Source: Mycobacterium montefiorense (lineage in GTDB: Bacteria; Actinomycetota; Actinomycetes; Mycobacteriales; Mycobacteriaceae). Taken from it: DNA of 56,604 bases. The translations under genes and the position numbers were made by a program. The DNA lies in contig NZ_BFCH01000032.1 of assembly GCF_003112775.1 (NCBI RefSeq), positions 1 through 56,604 on the forward strand, read 5' to 3'. Numbering within the stretch: the first letter of the stretch is position 1; each line of letters starts with the position of its first letter. This document shows, piece after piece, positions 8,275 to 17,060 of this stretch. A model generated the notes under the pieces. The model worked only from the letters and a program-made list of their open reading frames with translations. It had not been told where the DNA came from and did no database searches.

Positions 8275-8559
8275 ATGCGCAAGTCGGTGCGGAACGCAGA
8301 TCGTATATCGGGTTCGCCCACCTTGCTGGCGCAGCTGTCGCCAGGCGAGCGGGCAACCATCGTGGGCGTGGCGCCGGCGGCGTCGGCCGCGGTGGCGGGC
8401 CGATTGCGGCAGTTGGGATTTCGGCCGGCCTCCGATGTCGAGGTCATCCGCCGGGCTCCGATGGGCGATCCGACCATCTACCGGGTTCAGGACACCGAAC
8501 TGTGCCTGCGCCGCCGCGAGGCGCGGCTGATTGAAGTCGCGTCGGGGACTGACGCATGA
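8275..8559 (+). CDS. feoA: Ferrous iron transport protein A (FeoA)
   Basis: Small SH3-like FeoA protein of about 94 residues, the cytosolic accessory of the FeoB ferrous-iron channel. Typical features are LSPGERATIVGV near the start, the central RLRQLGFRPASDVEVI segment and the C-terminal LRRREARLIEV strand. The ATG at 8275 follows GGGGAGG, though with only 3 nt of spacing; the alternative ATG at 8263 has no such site. The feoB ATG overlaps its TGA. M. tuberculosis has no feo genes here, so this is an insertion relative to that order. Confidence 0.9.
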   Translation: MRKSVRNADRISGSPTLLAQLSPGERATIVGVAPAASAAVAGRLRQLGFRPASDVEVIRRAPMGDPTIYRVQDTELCLRRREARLIEVASGTDA

Positions 8560-10469
8560 CGTCATGCCACGAAGAAGACGGCTCCGGGGTCGCTGTCGCC
8601 GGACTGGCGCGCATCGCGCTGGTGGGCAGTCCCAACGCGGGCAAGACTTCGGTTTTCAACCACTTGACCGGATTGCGCGCCAAGACCGGTAACTACCCGG
8701 GCGTCACGGTCGGGCGCACCGTCGGCACCACCAAGGTGGACGGCGTCGAGGTCGCCATTGAGGACCTGCCCGGCACCTACAGCCTCGACCCGATCAGCCC
8801 GGACGAGCAGGTGGTGTCCGACCTGCTGGGCGGCGAGGTCTACGGCGACGGCCGCCCCGATGTGATCGTCATCGTCGCCGACGCCACTACGCTGTACCGC
8901 TCGATCATCCTGGTGGCCCAGGTGCTGCGGCAGGACCTGCCGTGTCTGTTGGTGCTGACCATGACCGACGAGCTGACCGCGCGGGGCGGCGGCATCTCCG
9001 TCGATGCCTTGTCGACGGCGCTCGGCGTCCCGGTGCTCGCCGTCGTCGCCAACCGCGGCGTAGGCATTGACACCCTGCGCGCCCAACTGGTGGCCTTCGG
9101 CCGCTGGCAACGGCCCCCGGTGCTCCCGCCGGCCGATGATGCGGCCATCGACGCCTGGGGCCGCTCGGTGCTGAAGGCGGCCGATTACGTTGCCCCCCAA
9201 CCCGATCGGCGTACCCGACGGATCGACGCGCTGGTGCTGCATCCGCTGTGGGGGACCATCATCTTCTTCGCAGTGATGTTCTGCTTCTTCCAGGTGGTCT
9301 TCACCGTCGCCGCGCCGCTGCAGGATCAAGTGGGCGATTGGCTCACCTGGCTCGGCACCCTGGTGAGCAACCACGTCGGCAACTACGTGGTGCGCGGATT
9401 GCTCGGCCAGGGGCTGATCGGTGGCGTGGGAACGGTGCTCCAGTTCATCCCGCAGATCGTCTTGCTGTTCTTACTGATCGCGCTGCTCGAGAACGTCGGC
9501 TACATGGCGCGCGCCGCATTCCTGATGGATCGGGTGATGGCCGCGACGGGGTTGGAAGGCCGCGCCTTCGTCGCGATGCTCTCGTCGTTCGCATGCGCGA
9601 TCCCGGGGATCATGGCCACCCGAACACTGCCGTCGTCGAAAGACCGGATCGCCACGATCATCACGGCACCGTTGATGACCTGCTCGGCGCGGCTCCCAGT
9701 GTTCACCCTGCTGGTCGGACTGCTGGTGTCGCCGCGCACGCAGTGGGGTGGGCTGAGCGCGCAGGGCATCGCGATGTTCGCACTGTATGTGTGCGGCGGC
9801 ACCTCGGCGCTGATCGCCGCCTCGGTGTTCAAGTCGACGATCCTGCGCAGCGACATGCTGCCGTTCACGATGGAGCTTCCGCCGTACCGCTTCCCGTCGC
9901 CCAAGAACGTGCTGATCACGATGTGGGATTCGGCGAAGATGTTTTTGCGCAAGGCCGGAACGATCATCCTGGGCACCTCCGTGGTGCTGTGGGTGTTGCT
10001 CAATCTGCCGGCCCGCGCGTCAGAGACCGCGAACATGTCGCCAACGGATGCCACCGCTTACGTGATGAACCACAGCTACGCCGCCGATGTCGGGAAGGCG
10101 ATCGGGCCGGTGTTCAAGCCACTCGGATTCGATTGGCACATCAACATTTCGCTGCTCGGATCGTTCTCGGCGCGCGAGGTGTTCGTGTCCACCCTGGGCC
10201 AGGTGGCGGCGGCGGAAAGCCCCGACGATCCGCACGAAGCACTGCTCAACTTGAAAGACGATGCGGGCCATAAGGTGTTCACCGCGCCGACGGTCATCGC
10301 GCTGATGGCGTACTTCATCTACGCGTTGCAATGCATGTCCACCGTCGCGGTGATGCGCCGCGAAACCAATTCGTGGCGGTGGCCGGTAATCGCCTGGTCC
10401 TACATGTTCGTGCTGGCGTGGCTGGCGGCGTTCGCCGCCCGGGCGGTCGCGATGGCGCTGGGCGCATGA
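8556..10469 (+). CDS. feoB: Ferrous iron transporter FeoB
   Basis: Membrane ferrous-iron transporter of 637 residues with an N-terminal G-protein domain and a polytopic C-terminal part. G1 is GSPNAGKTS (about residue 24), G3 is DLPGTYSL (about 70), and G5 is around VANRGVG. The G4 position reads TMTD (135-138) instead of the usual NxxD. The membrane part carries both conserved gate segments with cysteines, SFACAIPG and PLMTCSARLPV. It is at the short end of the family, lacking much of the variable C-terminus of enterobacterial FeoB. It overlaps feoA upstream and nfu downstream, both by ATGA. Confidence 0.96.
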   Translation: MTSCHEEDGSGVAVAGLARIALVGSPNAGKTSVFNHLTGLRAKTGNYPGVTVGRTVGTTKVDGVEVAIEDLPGTYSLDPISPDEQVVSDLLGGEVYGDGRPDVIVIVADATTLYRSIILVAQVLRQDLPCLLVLTMTDELTARGGGISVDALSTALGVPVLAVVANRGVGIDTLRAQLVAFGRWQRPPVLPPADDAAIDAWGRSVLKAADYVAPQPDRRTRRIDALVLHPLWGTIIFFAVMFCFFQVVFTVAAPLQDQVGDWLTWLGTLVSNHVGNYVVRGLLGQGLIGGVGTVLQFIPQIVLLFLLIALLENVGYMARAAFLMDRVMAATGLEGRAFVAMLSSFACAIPGIMATRTLPSSKDRIATIITAPLMTCSARLPVFTLLVGLLVSPRTQWGGLSAQGIAMFALYVCGGTSALIAASVFKSTILRSDMLPFTMELPPYRFPSPKNVLITMWDSAKMFLRKAGTIILGTSVVLWVLLNLPARASETANMSPTDATAYVMNHSYAADVGKAIGPVFKPLGFDWHINISLLGSFSAREVFVSTLGQVAAAESPDDPHEALLNLKDDAGHKVFTAPTVIALMAYFIYALQCMSTVAVMRRETNSWRWPVIAWSYMFVLAWLAAFAARAVAMALGA

Positions 10470-11038
10470 TTCCGATCCACGCCACCGCCACCGCGAATCC
10501 GCGCCAGCTGCGCTGGGTGGTCGCCCCCGAGCAACTACCGGCGCGCGGCACCGTCCGCAACGCCCCGGGCAGGCTGGGCGCCTTGCTGGACGCCCACGCG
10601 ATCGACGAGGTCGTGGTGGGCGCCGGCGGCATCCTGATCACGATCGGTGCCGGCGGCGATTGGCGTGAGCTGGGCGACGATATCCGCGAGGCGCTCGGCG
10701 CGGCGCTGCTGGACTCGGCGGGTTGGACGATCGACGAAACATCGTTTCCCGCAAGCAAATTGGAAACGGTCGTTGAGGAACTGCTGGCCGGGCCGGTGGG
10801 TGCACTGGCCGCCTCGCATGGCGGATCGATCGAGCTGGTTTCGGTGGTGGGCCACCACGTGACGGTTCGGATGGTGGGTGCCTGCGATGGATGTCCGGGT
10901 GCGTCCTCCACACTGCGCGAGGCGCTCGAGCGTGAGTTGCGACGGCGGGTCGATGAGCAGGTCGTGGTCGCCTCATCCGAAAACGATTCGGCCTCACTGT
11001 CTTTGGGAAAGAAGCTGCTGTCGTTGATAGTCCGTTGA
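10466..11038 (+). CDS. Nfu/NifU-type iron-sulfur cluster carrier
   Basis: Two-domain Nfu protein of 190 residues. The N-terminal part (NPRQLRWVV ... NAPGRLGALLDAHAIDEVVVG) matches the Nfu_N domain. The C-terminal NifU-like domain (about 95-175) holds the cluster-binding CDGCPG motif. Such proteins carry assembled Fe-S clusters to target enzymes. The ATG overlaps the feoB stop (ATGA), so it is the third gene of the feo operon and occupies the place where FeoC is found in enterobacteria. The longer upstream frame is inside feoB and is not used. Confidence 0.92.
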   Translation: MIPIHATATANPRQLRWVVAPEQLPARGTVRNAPGRLGALLDAHAIDEVVVGAGGILITIGAGGDWRELGDDIREALGAALLDSAGWTIDETSFPASKLETVVEELLAGPVGALAASHGGSIELVSVVGHHVTVRMVGACDGCPGASSTLREALERELRRRVDEQVVVASSENDSASLSLGKKLLSLIVR

Positions 11039-11071
11039 GGGCGTTGTCGTCGTCCCCGGTAGAAATGAGTG

Positions 11072-11497
11072 ATGACGGAACTGTGGGTCGAACGCACCGG
11101 GACGCGCCGCTACACCGGCCATAGCTCAAGGGGAGCGCAGGTCCTGGTCGGGTCCGAGGACGTCGAGGGCGTGTTCACCCCCGGCGAACTGCTCAAGATC
11201 GCGTTGGCTGCCTGCAGCGGGATGTCCAGCGACCAGCCGCTGGCCCGTCGGCTCGGCGACGACTACCGGGCAGTGGTCCGGGTTTCCGGCGACGCCGACC
11301 GCGCCGAAGAGGTCTATCCGCTGCTCTCTGAGACGCTGGAGCTCGACCTGTCTGGATTGTCCGTCGACGAAACCGAACGCCTGGCCGTGGTCGTCAACCG
11401 GGCGATCGACCTGGTCTGCACGGTCGGGCGCACCCTCAAGTCGGGCACCACGGTCAAGTTCGAGATCGCGTCCGAAGCCAACAATGCCGGGTCCTGA
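11072..11497 (+). CDS. OsmC-family protein
   Basis: OsmC/Ohr-like protein of 141 residues. OsmC proteins reduce organic hydroperoxides with a pair of cysteines. Here the recognisable family segment is GELLKIALAACSGM (cysteine near residue 48), and a second cysteine lies in DLVCTVGRT near the C-terminus, the usual OsmC arrangement. The ATG at 11072 (MTELWVERTG) is preferred; a GTG one codon upstream is possible. The gene overlaps acyP by 14 bp and corresponds to Rv2923c of M. tuberculosis by position. Peroxidase activity is inferred from the family. Confidence 0.88.
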   Translation: MTELWVERTGTRRYTGHSSRGAQVLVGSEDVEGVFTPGELLKIALAACSGMSSDQPLARRLGDDYRAVVRVSGDADRAEEVYPLLSETLELDLSGLSVDETERLAVVVNRAIDLVCTVGRTLKSGTTVKFEIASEANNAGS

Positions 11498-11777
11498 CGT
11501 CGCACTCACCGCCTGGGTGCAAGGGATGGTTCAGGGCGTGGGTTTTCGCTGGTGGACCCGTTGCCGCGCGCTGGAGCTCGGCCTCACCGGCTACGCGGCC
11601 AACCAGGCCGACGGCCGCGTCCTGGTCGTCGCGCACGGCCCCCGGGAGGCGGGCGAGAAATTGCTGCAGCTGCTGCAAGGCGGCCATTCGTGGCCCGCGC
11701 AGCCCGGCCGCGTCGACAAGGTTGTCGCCGAATGGTCGCGGCCGCAGGAGCAGTTCGAGGGATTCGTCGAGCGCTAG
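11484..11777 (+). CDS. acyP: Acylphosphatase
   Basis: Small enzyme of 97 residues that hydrolyses carboxyl-phosphate bonds such as acetyl phosphate. The signature VQGMVQGVGFRWW with its catalytic arginine (about residue 22) and the later GYAANQADGRVLVVAHG with the catalytic asparagine are present. The ATG lies inside the 3' end of the OsmC gene, so translation is probably coupled. A partner for the smc gene 160 bp downstream is not obvious; the neighbourhood is simply conserved in mycobacteria. Confidence 0.95.
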   Translation: MPGPDVALTAWVQGMVQGVGFRWWTRCRALELGLTGYAANQADGRVLVVAHGPREAGEKLLQLLQGGHSWPAQPGRVDKVVAEWSRPQEQFEGFVER

Positions 11778-11935
11778 GCCACTCGGCGAATCAAACGCAC
11801 GATGCCGTCGTTTTCGGTGACTGAAGTGGCCACTGTGGCCAGTGCGTCAGACTGTGAACAACAGGTGTATTTCAGGCGAGCCGACACCCCTTGGTGACCG
11901 TGCCTCCGGCAATTTGGGCGGTAGTCTGGCTCGCC

Positions 11936-14900
11936 GTGTACCTCAAGAGTCTGACGCTGAAGGGCTTCAAGTCCTTCGCGTCGCCGACGACTCTGCGCTT
12001 CGAACCCGGTATAACCGCCGTCGTCGGGCCCAACGGCTCCGGCAAGTCCAACGTGGTCGACGCCCTGGCCTGGGTGATGGGGGAGCAGGGCGCCAAGACG
12101 CTGCGCGGCGGAAAGATGGAAGACGTCATCTTCGCCGGCACCTCGTCGCGCGCGCCGCTGGGCCGCGCCGAAGTCACCGTCACGATCGACAACTCCGACA
12201 ACGCGCTGCCGATCGAGTACAACGAAGTGTCGATCACGCGGCGGATGTTCCGCGACGGCGCCAGCGAATACGAAATCAACGGCACCGGTTGCCGTTTGAT
12301 GGATGTCCAGGAGCTGCTGAGCGACTCCGGCATCGGCCGCGAGATGCACGTGATTGTGGGCCAGGGCAAGCTCGACGAGATCTTGCAGTCGCGTCCCGAG
12401 GATCGTCGTGCCTTCATCGAAGAAGCCGCTGGTGTGCTCAAGCACCGCAAGCGCAAGGAAAAAGCCCTGCGCAAGCTCGACGCGATGCAGGCCAACCTGG
12501 CCCGGCTTACTGACCTGACCACCGAGTTGCGCCGCCAACTCAAACCGTTGGGCCGCCAAGCCGAGGTGGCTCGTCGCGCCCAGACCATCCAGGCCGACCT
12601 GCGTGACGCGAAGCTGCGGCTGGCCGCCGACGACATGGTCAACCGTCAGGTGCAGCGGGACGCGATCCTGGAGGCCGAGGCCACCATGCGCCGCGAGCAC
12701 GACGTCGCCGCCAGCCGGCTGGCGGTGGCGTCCAACGAGCTGACCGCACACGAGACCGCGCTGGCCGAGCTGTCGGTGCGAGCCGAGTCGGTCCAGCACA
12801 CCTGGTTCGGGCTGTCCGCCCTGGCGGAACGGGTGAGCGCCACGGTGCGCATCGCCAGCGAACGCGCTCAGCACCTCGACCTCGAGCCGGTCGCGACCAG
12901 CGACACCGACCCGGATGCGCTGGACGCCGAAGCCGACAGAGTCGCGGCCGCTGAGCGGCAGCTGCTGGCGGAGCTGGCCGCCGCCGGGACCCGGCTGGAG
13001 GCCGCCCGCGCCGAATTGTCCGAGCGCGAGCGCGAGGCCACCGAGGCCGACCGTGCGCATCTGGCCGCCGTCCGGGCTGAGGCGGACCGCCGTGAAGGCC
13101 TGGCCCGGCTGGCTGGTCAGGTCGAGACCATGCGGGCCCGGGTCGAATCGATCGACGACAGCGTCGCCCGGCTGTCCGAGCGAATCGAACAGGGCGCGGT
13201 GCGCGCTCAGCAGACCCGGGCGGAGTTCGAGACCGTGCAGGCCCGCGTCGGCGAACTCGATCAGGGCGAGGTGGGCCTGGACGAACACCACGAGCGCACA
13301 GTGGCCGCGATGCGAGCGGCCGACGAACGTGTCGTCGAGTTGCAGGCCGGCGAGCGCGAAGCTGAGCGCCGGGTGGCTTCGCTGCGAGCCCGCATCGATG
13401 CCCTCTCGGTGGGCCTCGAGCGCAAGGACGGCGCCGCGTGGCTCACGCAAAACCACAGCGGACCAGGACTTTTCGGGCCAATCGCGAAATTGGTCAAGGT
13501 CCGCTCGGGGTATGAGGCGGCGCTGGCCGCGGTGCTCGGGTCGGCGGCCGACGCGCTGGCCGCCGAAAGCTTCGGCGCGGCCCGTTCGGCGGTCGCCGCG
13601 CTCAAGCAAGCCGACGGAGGCCGTGCGGCCCTGGTGCTGGGTGACTGGCCCGCCGATCAGCCCGCATCGGGCGCGCCGCTGCCCGACGGGGCTCTCTGGG
13701 CGCTCGACCTGGTCGACGCCCCGCCGCGGTTGCGCGGCGCGATGGCCGCCATGCTGTCCGCCGTCGCGGTGGTCAACGACCTGGGCGCGGCGCTGGATCT
13801 GGTGGCCAGCCGCCCGCAGCTGCGGGCGGTCACGCTCGACGGTGACCTGGTCGGCCGCGGCTGGGTGAGCGGCGGTTCGGACCGCAAGCCCTCGACGCTG
13901 GAGCTCACCTCGGAGATCGACAAGGCCGGCACCGAGCTGGCCGCCGCCGAGTCGCAGGTGGCGCAACTGTCCGCGGCCTTGTCCGGCGCATTGACCGAGC
14001 AGCGGGGCCGTCAGGACTCCGCCGAGCAGGCGCTGGCCGCGCTCAACGAATCCGACACCGCGATCTCGGCGATGTACGAGCAGCTGGGCCGCCTCGGACA
14101 GGACGCCCGGACCGCCGAGGACGAGTGGAACCGGCTGCTGCGCCAGCGCGAGGAGCTGGAGGCCGGTCGCGCCCAGACCGTCGAAGAGGTCACCGGACTC
14201 GAAACGCGGCTGCGCAACGCCCAGGAGAGCCAGCTCGCGCCCGCGGAAGAACCCGTCGATCGTCAGCGCATCGCCGCCGCGGCCGACACCGCCCGCGGCG
14301 TCGAGGTGGAGGCCCGGCTCGCGGTGCGGACCGCCGAGGAACGAGCCAATGCCGTTCGCGGCCGGGCGGATTCGCTGCGCCGCGCGGCCGCCGCCGAGCG
14401 CGAGGCACGGGTGCGGGCCCAACAGGCACATGCCGCGCGACTGCGGGCGGCCGCGGTGGCCGCGGCGGTGGCCGACTCGGGTCGGCTGCTGGCGACACGG
14501 TTGAACGGGGTGGTCGCAGCGGCATCGCAAATCCGCGACGCGATGGTCGCCGAACGCGAGGCGCGCTCGACCGCGATGACGGCGGTGCGCGAGGAGGTGC
14601 ACACACTGGGTGCCCGGGTGGCCAAACTGACCGACTCGCTGCACCGCGACGAGGTGGCCAACGCGCAGGCGGCGCTGCGCATCGAGCAGCTGGAACAAAC
14701 GGTGCTCGAGCAGTTCGGCATGAGTCCCGCGGATTTGATCGCCGAGTACGGCCCGCAGATCGCATTGCCGCCCTCCGAGCTGGAGATGGCAGAGTTCGAG
14801 CTGGCCCGCGAGCGTGGCGAACAGGTCACCGCGCCCGCGCCGGTGCCCTACGACCGGCCCACCCAGGAGCGGCGGGCCAAGCGAGCCGAGCGGGAGCTGG

Positions 14901-15535
14901 CCGAACTGGGCAGGGTCAATCCGCTGGCCCTCGAGGAGTTCGCCGCGCTGGAGGAGCGCTATAACTTCCTGTCCACTCAGCTCGAGGACGTCAAGTCGGC
15001 CCGCAAGGATCTGCTCGACGTCGTCGCCGAGGTCGACTCGCGCATCCTGCAGGTGTTCAGCGATGCCTTCGTCGACGTGGAACGCGAATTCCAGGAAGTC
15101 TTCACTGTGTTGTTCCCCGGCGGCGAGGGCCGGTTGCGGCTGACCAATCCGGACGACATGCTCACCACCGGCATCGAGGTGGAAGCCCGTCCGCCCGGCA
15201 AGAAGGTCACCCGGCTGTCTTTGCTGTCCGGTGGCGAGAAGGCGCTGACCGCGGTCGCGATGCTGGTGGCGATCTTCCGCGCCCGCCCGTCGCCGTTCTA
15301 CATCATGGACGAGGTGGAGGCCGCGCTCGACGACACCAATCTGCGCCGCCTGATCTCGCTGTTCGAGCTGCTGCGGGCCCGCTCGCAGCTGCTGATCATC
15401 ACCCACCAGAAGCCGACAATGGAGGTCGCCGACGCGTTGTACGGCGTGACCATGCAGGGCGACGGCATTACCGCGGTGATCTCGCAGCGCATGCGCGGAC
15501 AAGAGGTCCAGCAACTCGCCACCACTTCTTCGTAG
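11936..15535 (+). CDS. smc: Chromosome partition protein SMC
   Basis: Structural maintenance of chromosomes ATPase of 1,199 residues. It forms the ring-shaped condensin core that compacts and segregates DNA with ScpA and ScpB. Walker A GPNGSGKSN lies at residues 31-39. Long charged coiled-coil arms flank a hinge at about 500-680. The C-terminal head has the ABC signature LSGGEKALTAVAM and Walker B FYIMDEVEAALDD. The start is taken as the GTG at 11936 (MYLKSLTLKGFKSFA), which matches the family; the frame is open 15 codons further upstream. A long antisense open frame covers the whole gene and is a GC-codon artefact. Confidence 0.97.
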   Translation: MYLKSLTLKGFKSFASPTTLRFEPGITAVVGPNGSGKSNVVDALAWVMGEQGAKTLRGGKMEDVIFAGTSSRAPLGRAEVTVTIDNSDNALPIEYNEVSITRRMFRDGASEYEINGTGCRLMDVQELLSDSGIGREMHVIVGQGKLDEILQSRPEDRRAFIEEAAGVLKHRKRKEKALRKLDAMQANLARLTDLTTELRRQLKPLGRQAEVARRAQTIQADLRDAKLRLAADDMVNRQVQRDAILEAEATMRREHDVAASRLAVASNELTAHETALAELSVRAESVQHTWFGLSALAERVSATVRIASERAQHLDLEPVATSDTDPDALDAEADRVAAAERQLLAELAAAGTRLEAARAELSEREREATEADRAHLAAVRAEADRREGLARLAGQVETMRARVESIDDSVARLSERIEQGAVRAQQTRAEFETVQARVGELDQGEVGLDEHHERTVAAMRAADERVVELQAGEREAERRVASLRARIDALSVGLERKDGAAWLTQNHSGPGLFGPIAKLVKVRSGYEAALAAVLGSAADALAAESFGAARSAVAALKQADGGRAALVLGDWPADQPASGAPLPDGALWALDLVDAPPRLRGAMAAMLSAVAVVNDLGAALDLVASRPQLRAVTLDGDLVGRGWVSGGSDRKPSTLELTSEIDKAGTELAAAESQVAQLSAALSGALTEQRGRQDSAEQALAALNESDTAISAMYEQLGRLGQDARTAEDEWNRLLRQREELEAGRAQTVEEVTGLETRLRNAQESQLAPAEEPVDRQRIAAAADTARGVEVEARLAVRTAEERANAVRGRADSLRRAAAAEREARVRAQQAHAARLRAAAVAAAVADSGRLLATRLNGVVAAASQIRDAMVAEREARSTAMTAVREEVHTLGARVAKLTDSLHRDEVANAQAALRIEQLEQTVLEQFGMSPADLIAEYGPQIALPPSELEMAEFELARERGEQVTAPAPVPYDRPTQERRAKRAERELAELGRVNPLALEEFAALEERYNFLSTQLEDVKSARKDLLDVVAEVDSRILQVFSDAFVDVEREFQEVFTVLFPGGEGRLRLTNPDDMLTTGIEVEARPPGKKVTRLSLLSGGEKALTAVAMLVAIFRARPSPFYIMDEVEAALDDTNLRRLISLFELLRARSQLLIITHQKPTMEVADALYGVTMQGDGITAVISQRMRGQEVQQLATTSS

Positions 15536-15603
15536 CGCGCGGGCGGCGGCCTGCCGCTGTGGTCGCTGTGAGTTGCAGGGCGTGGCCCTGAAACAATGTC
15601 AGC

Positions 15604-16917
15604 GTGTCGCAAGGTCTTTGGATCGCCATCGCCGTCGTTGCCGCCCTGGTTGTCATCGTTGCGCTGGTCCTGGGGCTGACCCGGTACCGCCGCCGCCGGC
15701 GCATCAGCCTGACCCGGCCCGAGCCGGGCGCACTCGAGGGTTCCGGACGCTACACGGCGTCATCGGGCATCAGCTTCAGTCAGGGTGCGCAGACGCAGGA
15801 TCGGATCGACACCAGCGGGTTGCCCGCTGTCGGAGACGACGCGACCGTCCCGCGTGACGCGCCGCGGCGCACGATCTCCGATGTTCACCTGCCCGCACCG
15901 CAGGCCGAACCCGAGACCGTCACACCGCCGCCGGCGCCGGCCCCCGAGCCCGAAGCTGAGCCGGCGATCCCCGCGACGGCAGAGATCGACGAGATCGCGC
16001 CGACCGAAGGCCGGCTAGAGCGCCTGCGCGGCCGGCTGGCCCGATCGCAGAACGCGCTCGGGCGCAGCATGCTGGGCTTGATCGGCGGCGGCGACCTGGA
16101 CGAAGACTCCTGGCAGGACGTGGAGGACACCCTGCTGGTCGCCGATCTGGGTCCGGTGGCCACCGAGTCGGTGGTCTCGCAGCTGCGCAGCCGACTGGCC
16201 GGCAGCAATGTGCGCACCGAGGCCGACGCGCGTGCGGTGCTGCGTGACGTGCTGATCAGCGAGCTGAAGCCCGAGATGGATCGCTCGATCCGCGCGCTGC
16301 CGCACGACGAGCACCCGTCGGTGCTGCTGATCGTCGGCGTCAACGGCACCGGAAAAACCACCACCGTCGGAAAGCTGGCGCGGGTGCTGGTCGCCGACGG
16401 CCGGCGGGTCGTGCTGGGCGCGGCCGACACATTCCGGGCCGCGGCCGCCGATCAGCTGCAGGCCTGGGCCTCCCGGGTGGGCGCGGAGGTAGTGCGCGGC
16501 GCCGAAGGCTCGGACCCGGCCGCGGTGGCCTTCGACGCCGTCGACAAGGGCATCGAAACGGGCGCCGACGTCGTGCTCATCGATACCGCGGGGCGTCTGC
16601 ACACCAAGGTCGGCCTGATGGACGAACTCGACAAGGTCAAACGGGTGGTAACCCGGCGCGCCGCGGTCGACGAGGTGTTATTGGTCCTCGACGCCACCAT
16701 CGGACAGAACGGGCTGGCTCAGGCCAAGGTGTTCGCCGACGTCGTCCACATCACCGGCGCGGTGCTGACCAAGCTGGACGGAACGGCCAAGGGCGGCATT
16801 GTTTTCCGGGTGCAGCAGGAGCTCGGTGTGCCCGTGAAACTAGTCGGCCTCGGCGAAGGACCCGACGATTTGGCGCCGTTCGAGACCGCCGCGTTCGTGG
16901 ACGCTCTGCTCGGCTGA
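15604..16917 (+). CDS. ftsY: Signal recognition particle receptor FtsY
   Basis: SRP receptor GTPase of 437 residues, the membrane partner of Ffh (24163-25719) in co-translational protein targeting. An N-terminal hydrophobic segment (about residues 5-25) followed by RYRRRRR provides a membrane anchor, as in other actinobacteria. A Pro/Glu-rich acidic linker runs to about residue 135. The NG domain carries GVNGTGKTTT (G1), DTFRAAA, DTAGRL (G3) and TKLDGTAKGG (G4 and beyond). The start is the GTG at 15604. Confidence 0.96.
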   Translation: MSQGLWIAIAVVAALVVIVALVLGLTRYRRRRRISLTRPEPGALEGSGRYTASSGISFSQGAQTQDRIDTSGLPAVGDDATVPRDAPRRTISDVHLPAPQAEPETVTPPPAPAPEPEAEPAIPATAEIDEIAPTEGRLERLRGRLARSQNALGRSMLGLIGGGDLDEDSWQDVEDTLLVADLGPVATESVVSQLRSRLAGSNVRTEADARAVLRDVLISELKPEMDRSIRALPHDEHPSVLLIVGVNGTGKTTTVGKLARVLVADGRRVVLGAADTFRAAAADQLQAWASRVGAEVVRGAEGSDPAAVAFDAVDKGIETGADVVLIDTAGRLHTKVGLMDELDKVKRVVTRRAAVDEVLLVLDATIGQNGLAQAKVFADVVHITGAVLTKLDGTAKGGIVFRVQQELGVPVKLVGLGEGPDDLAPFETAAFVDALLG

Positions 16918-16930
16918 AACCCCTTACACG

Positions 16931-16969
16931 GGGGCCGTTTCGTTAATGACGCCGAAACACGGTGGCCCC
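16931..16969 (+). terminator. Stem-loop between ftsY and amt, possible terminator
   Basis: GTTTCG (16937-16942) pairs with CGAAAC (16953-16958), and outer GGGGCC (16931-16936) with GGCCCC (16964-16969), giving a strong interrupted hairpin just after the ftsY stop. There is no T-run, which is common for mycobacterial terminators. The inner arms also contain GAAAC, part of the GlnR half-site, so a role in amt regulation is an alternative. Confidence 0.45.
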
Positions 16970-17060
16970 ATCTCGGAAACAACCATTGCGCAAGGTTCTG
17001 GATCAGGTCATCAGGCGCATGTCTGATGACCGGTTCAGGGCCGACCGGAGGTGATACCGA

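Noticed and set aside
11774..15514. A 1,246-codon open frame on the minus strand across smc
   Set aside because: It is the antisense shadow of smc: high-GC codon bias removes stops. Its sequence is rich in Arg, Gly, Leu and Gln without any domain, while the plus strand has complete SMC motifs.
16937..16980. Full GlnR double box upstream of amt
   Set aside because: GAAAC occurs, but the GTnAC half-sites at the right spacing are not present, so only a weak suggestion remains.
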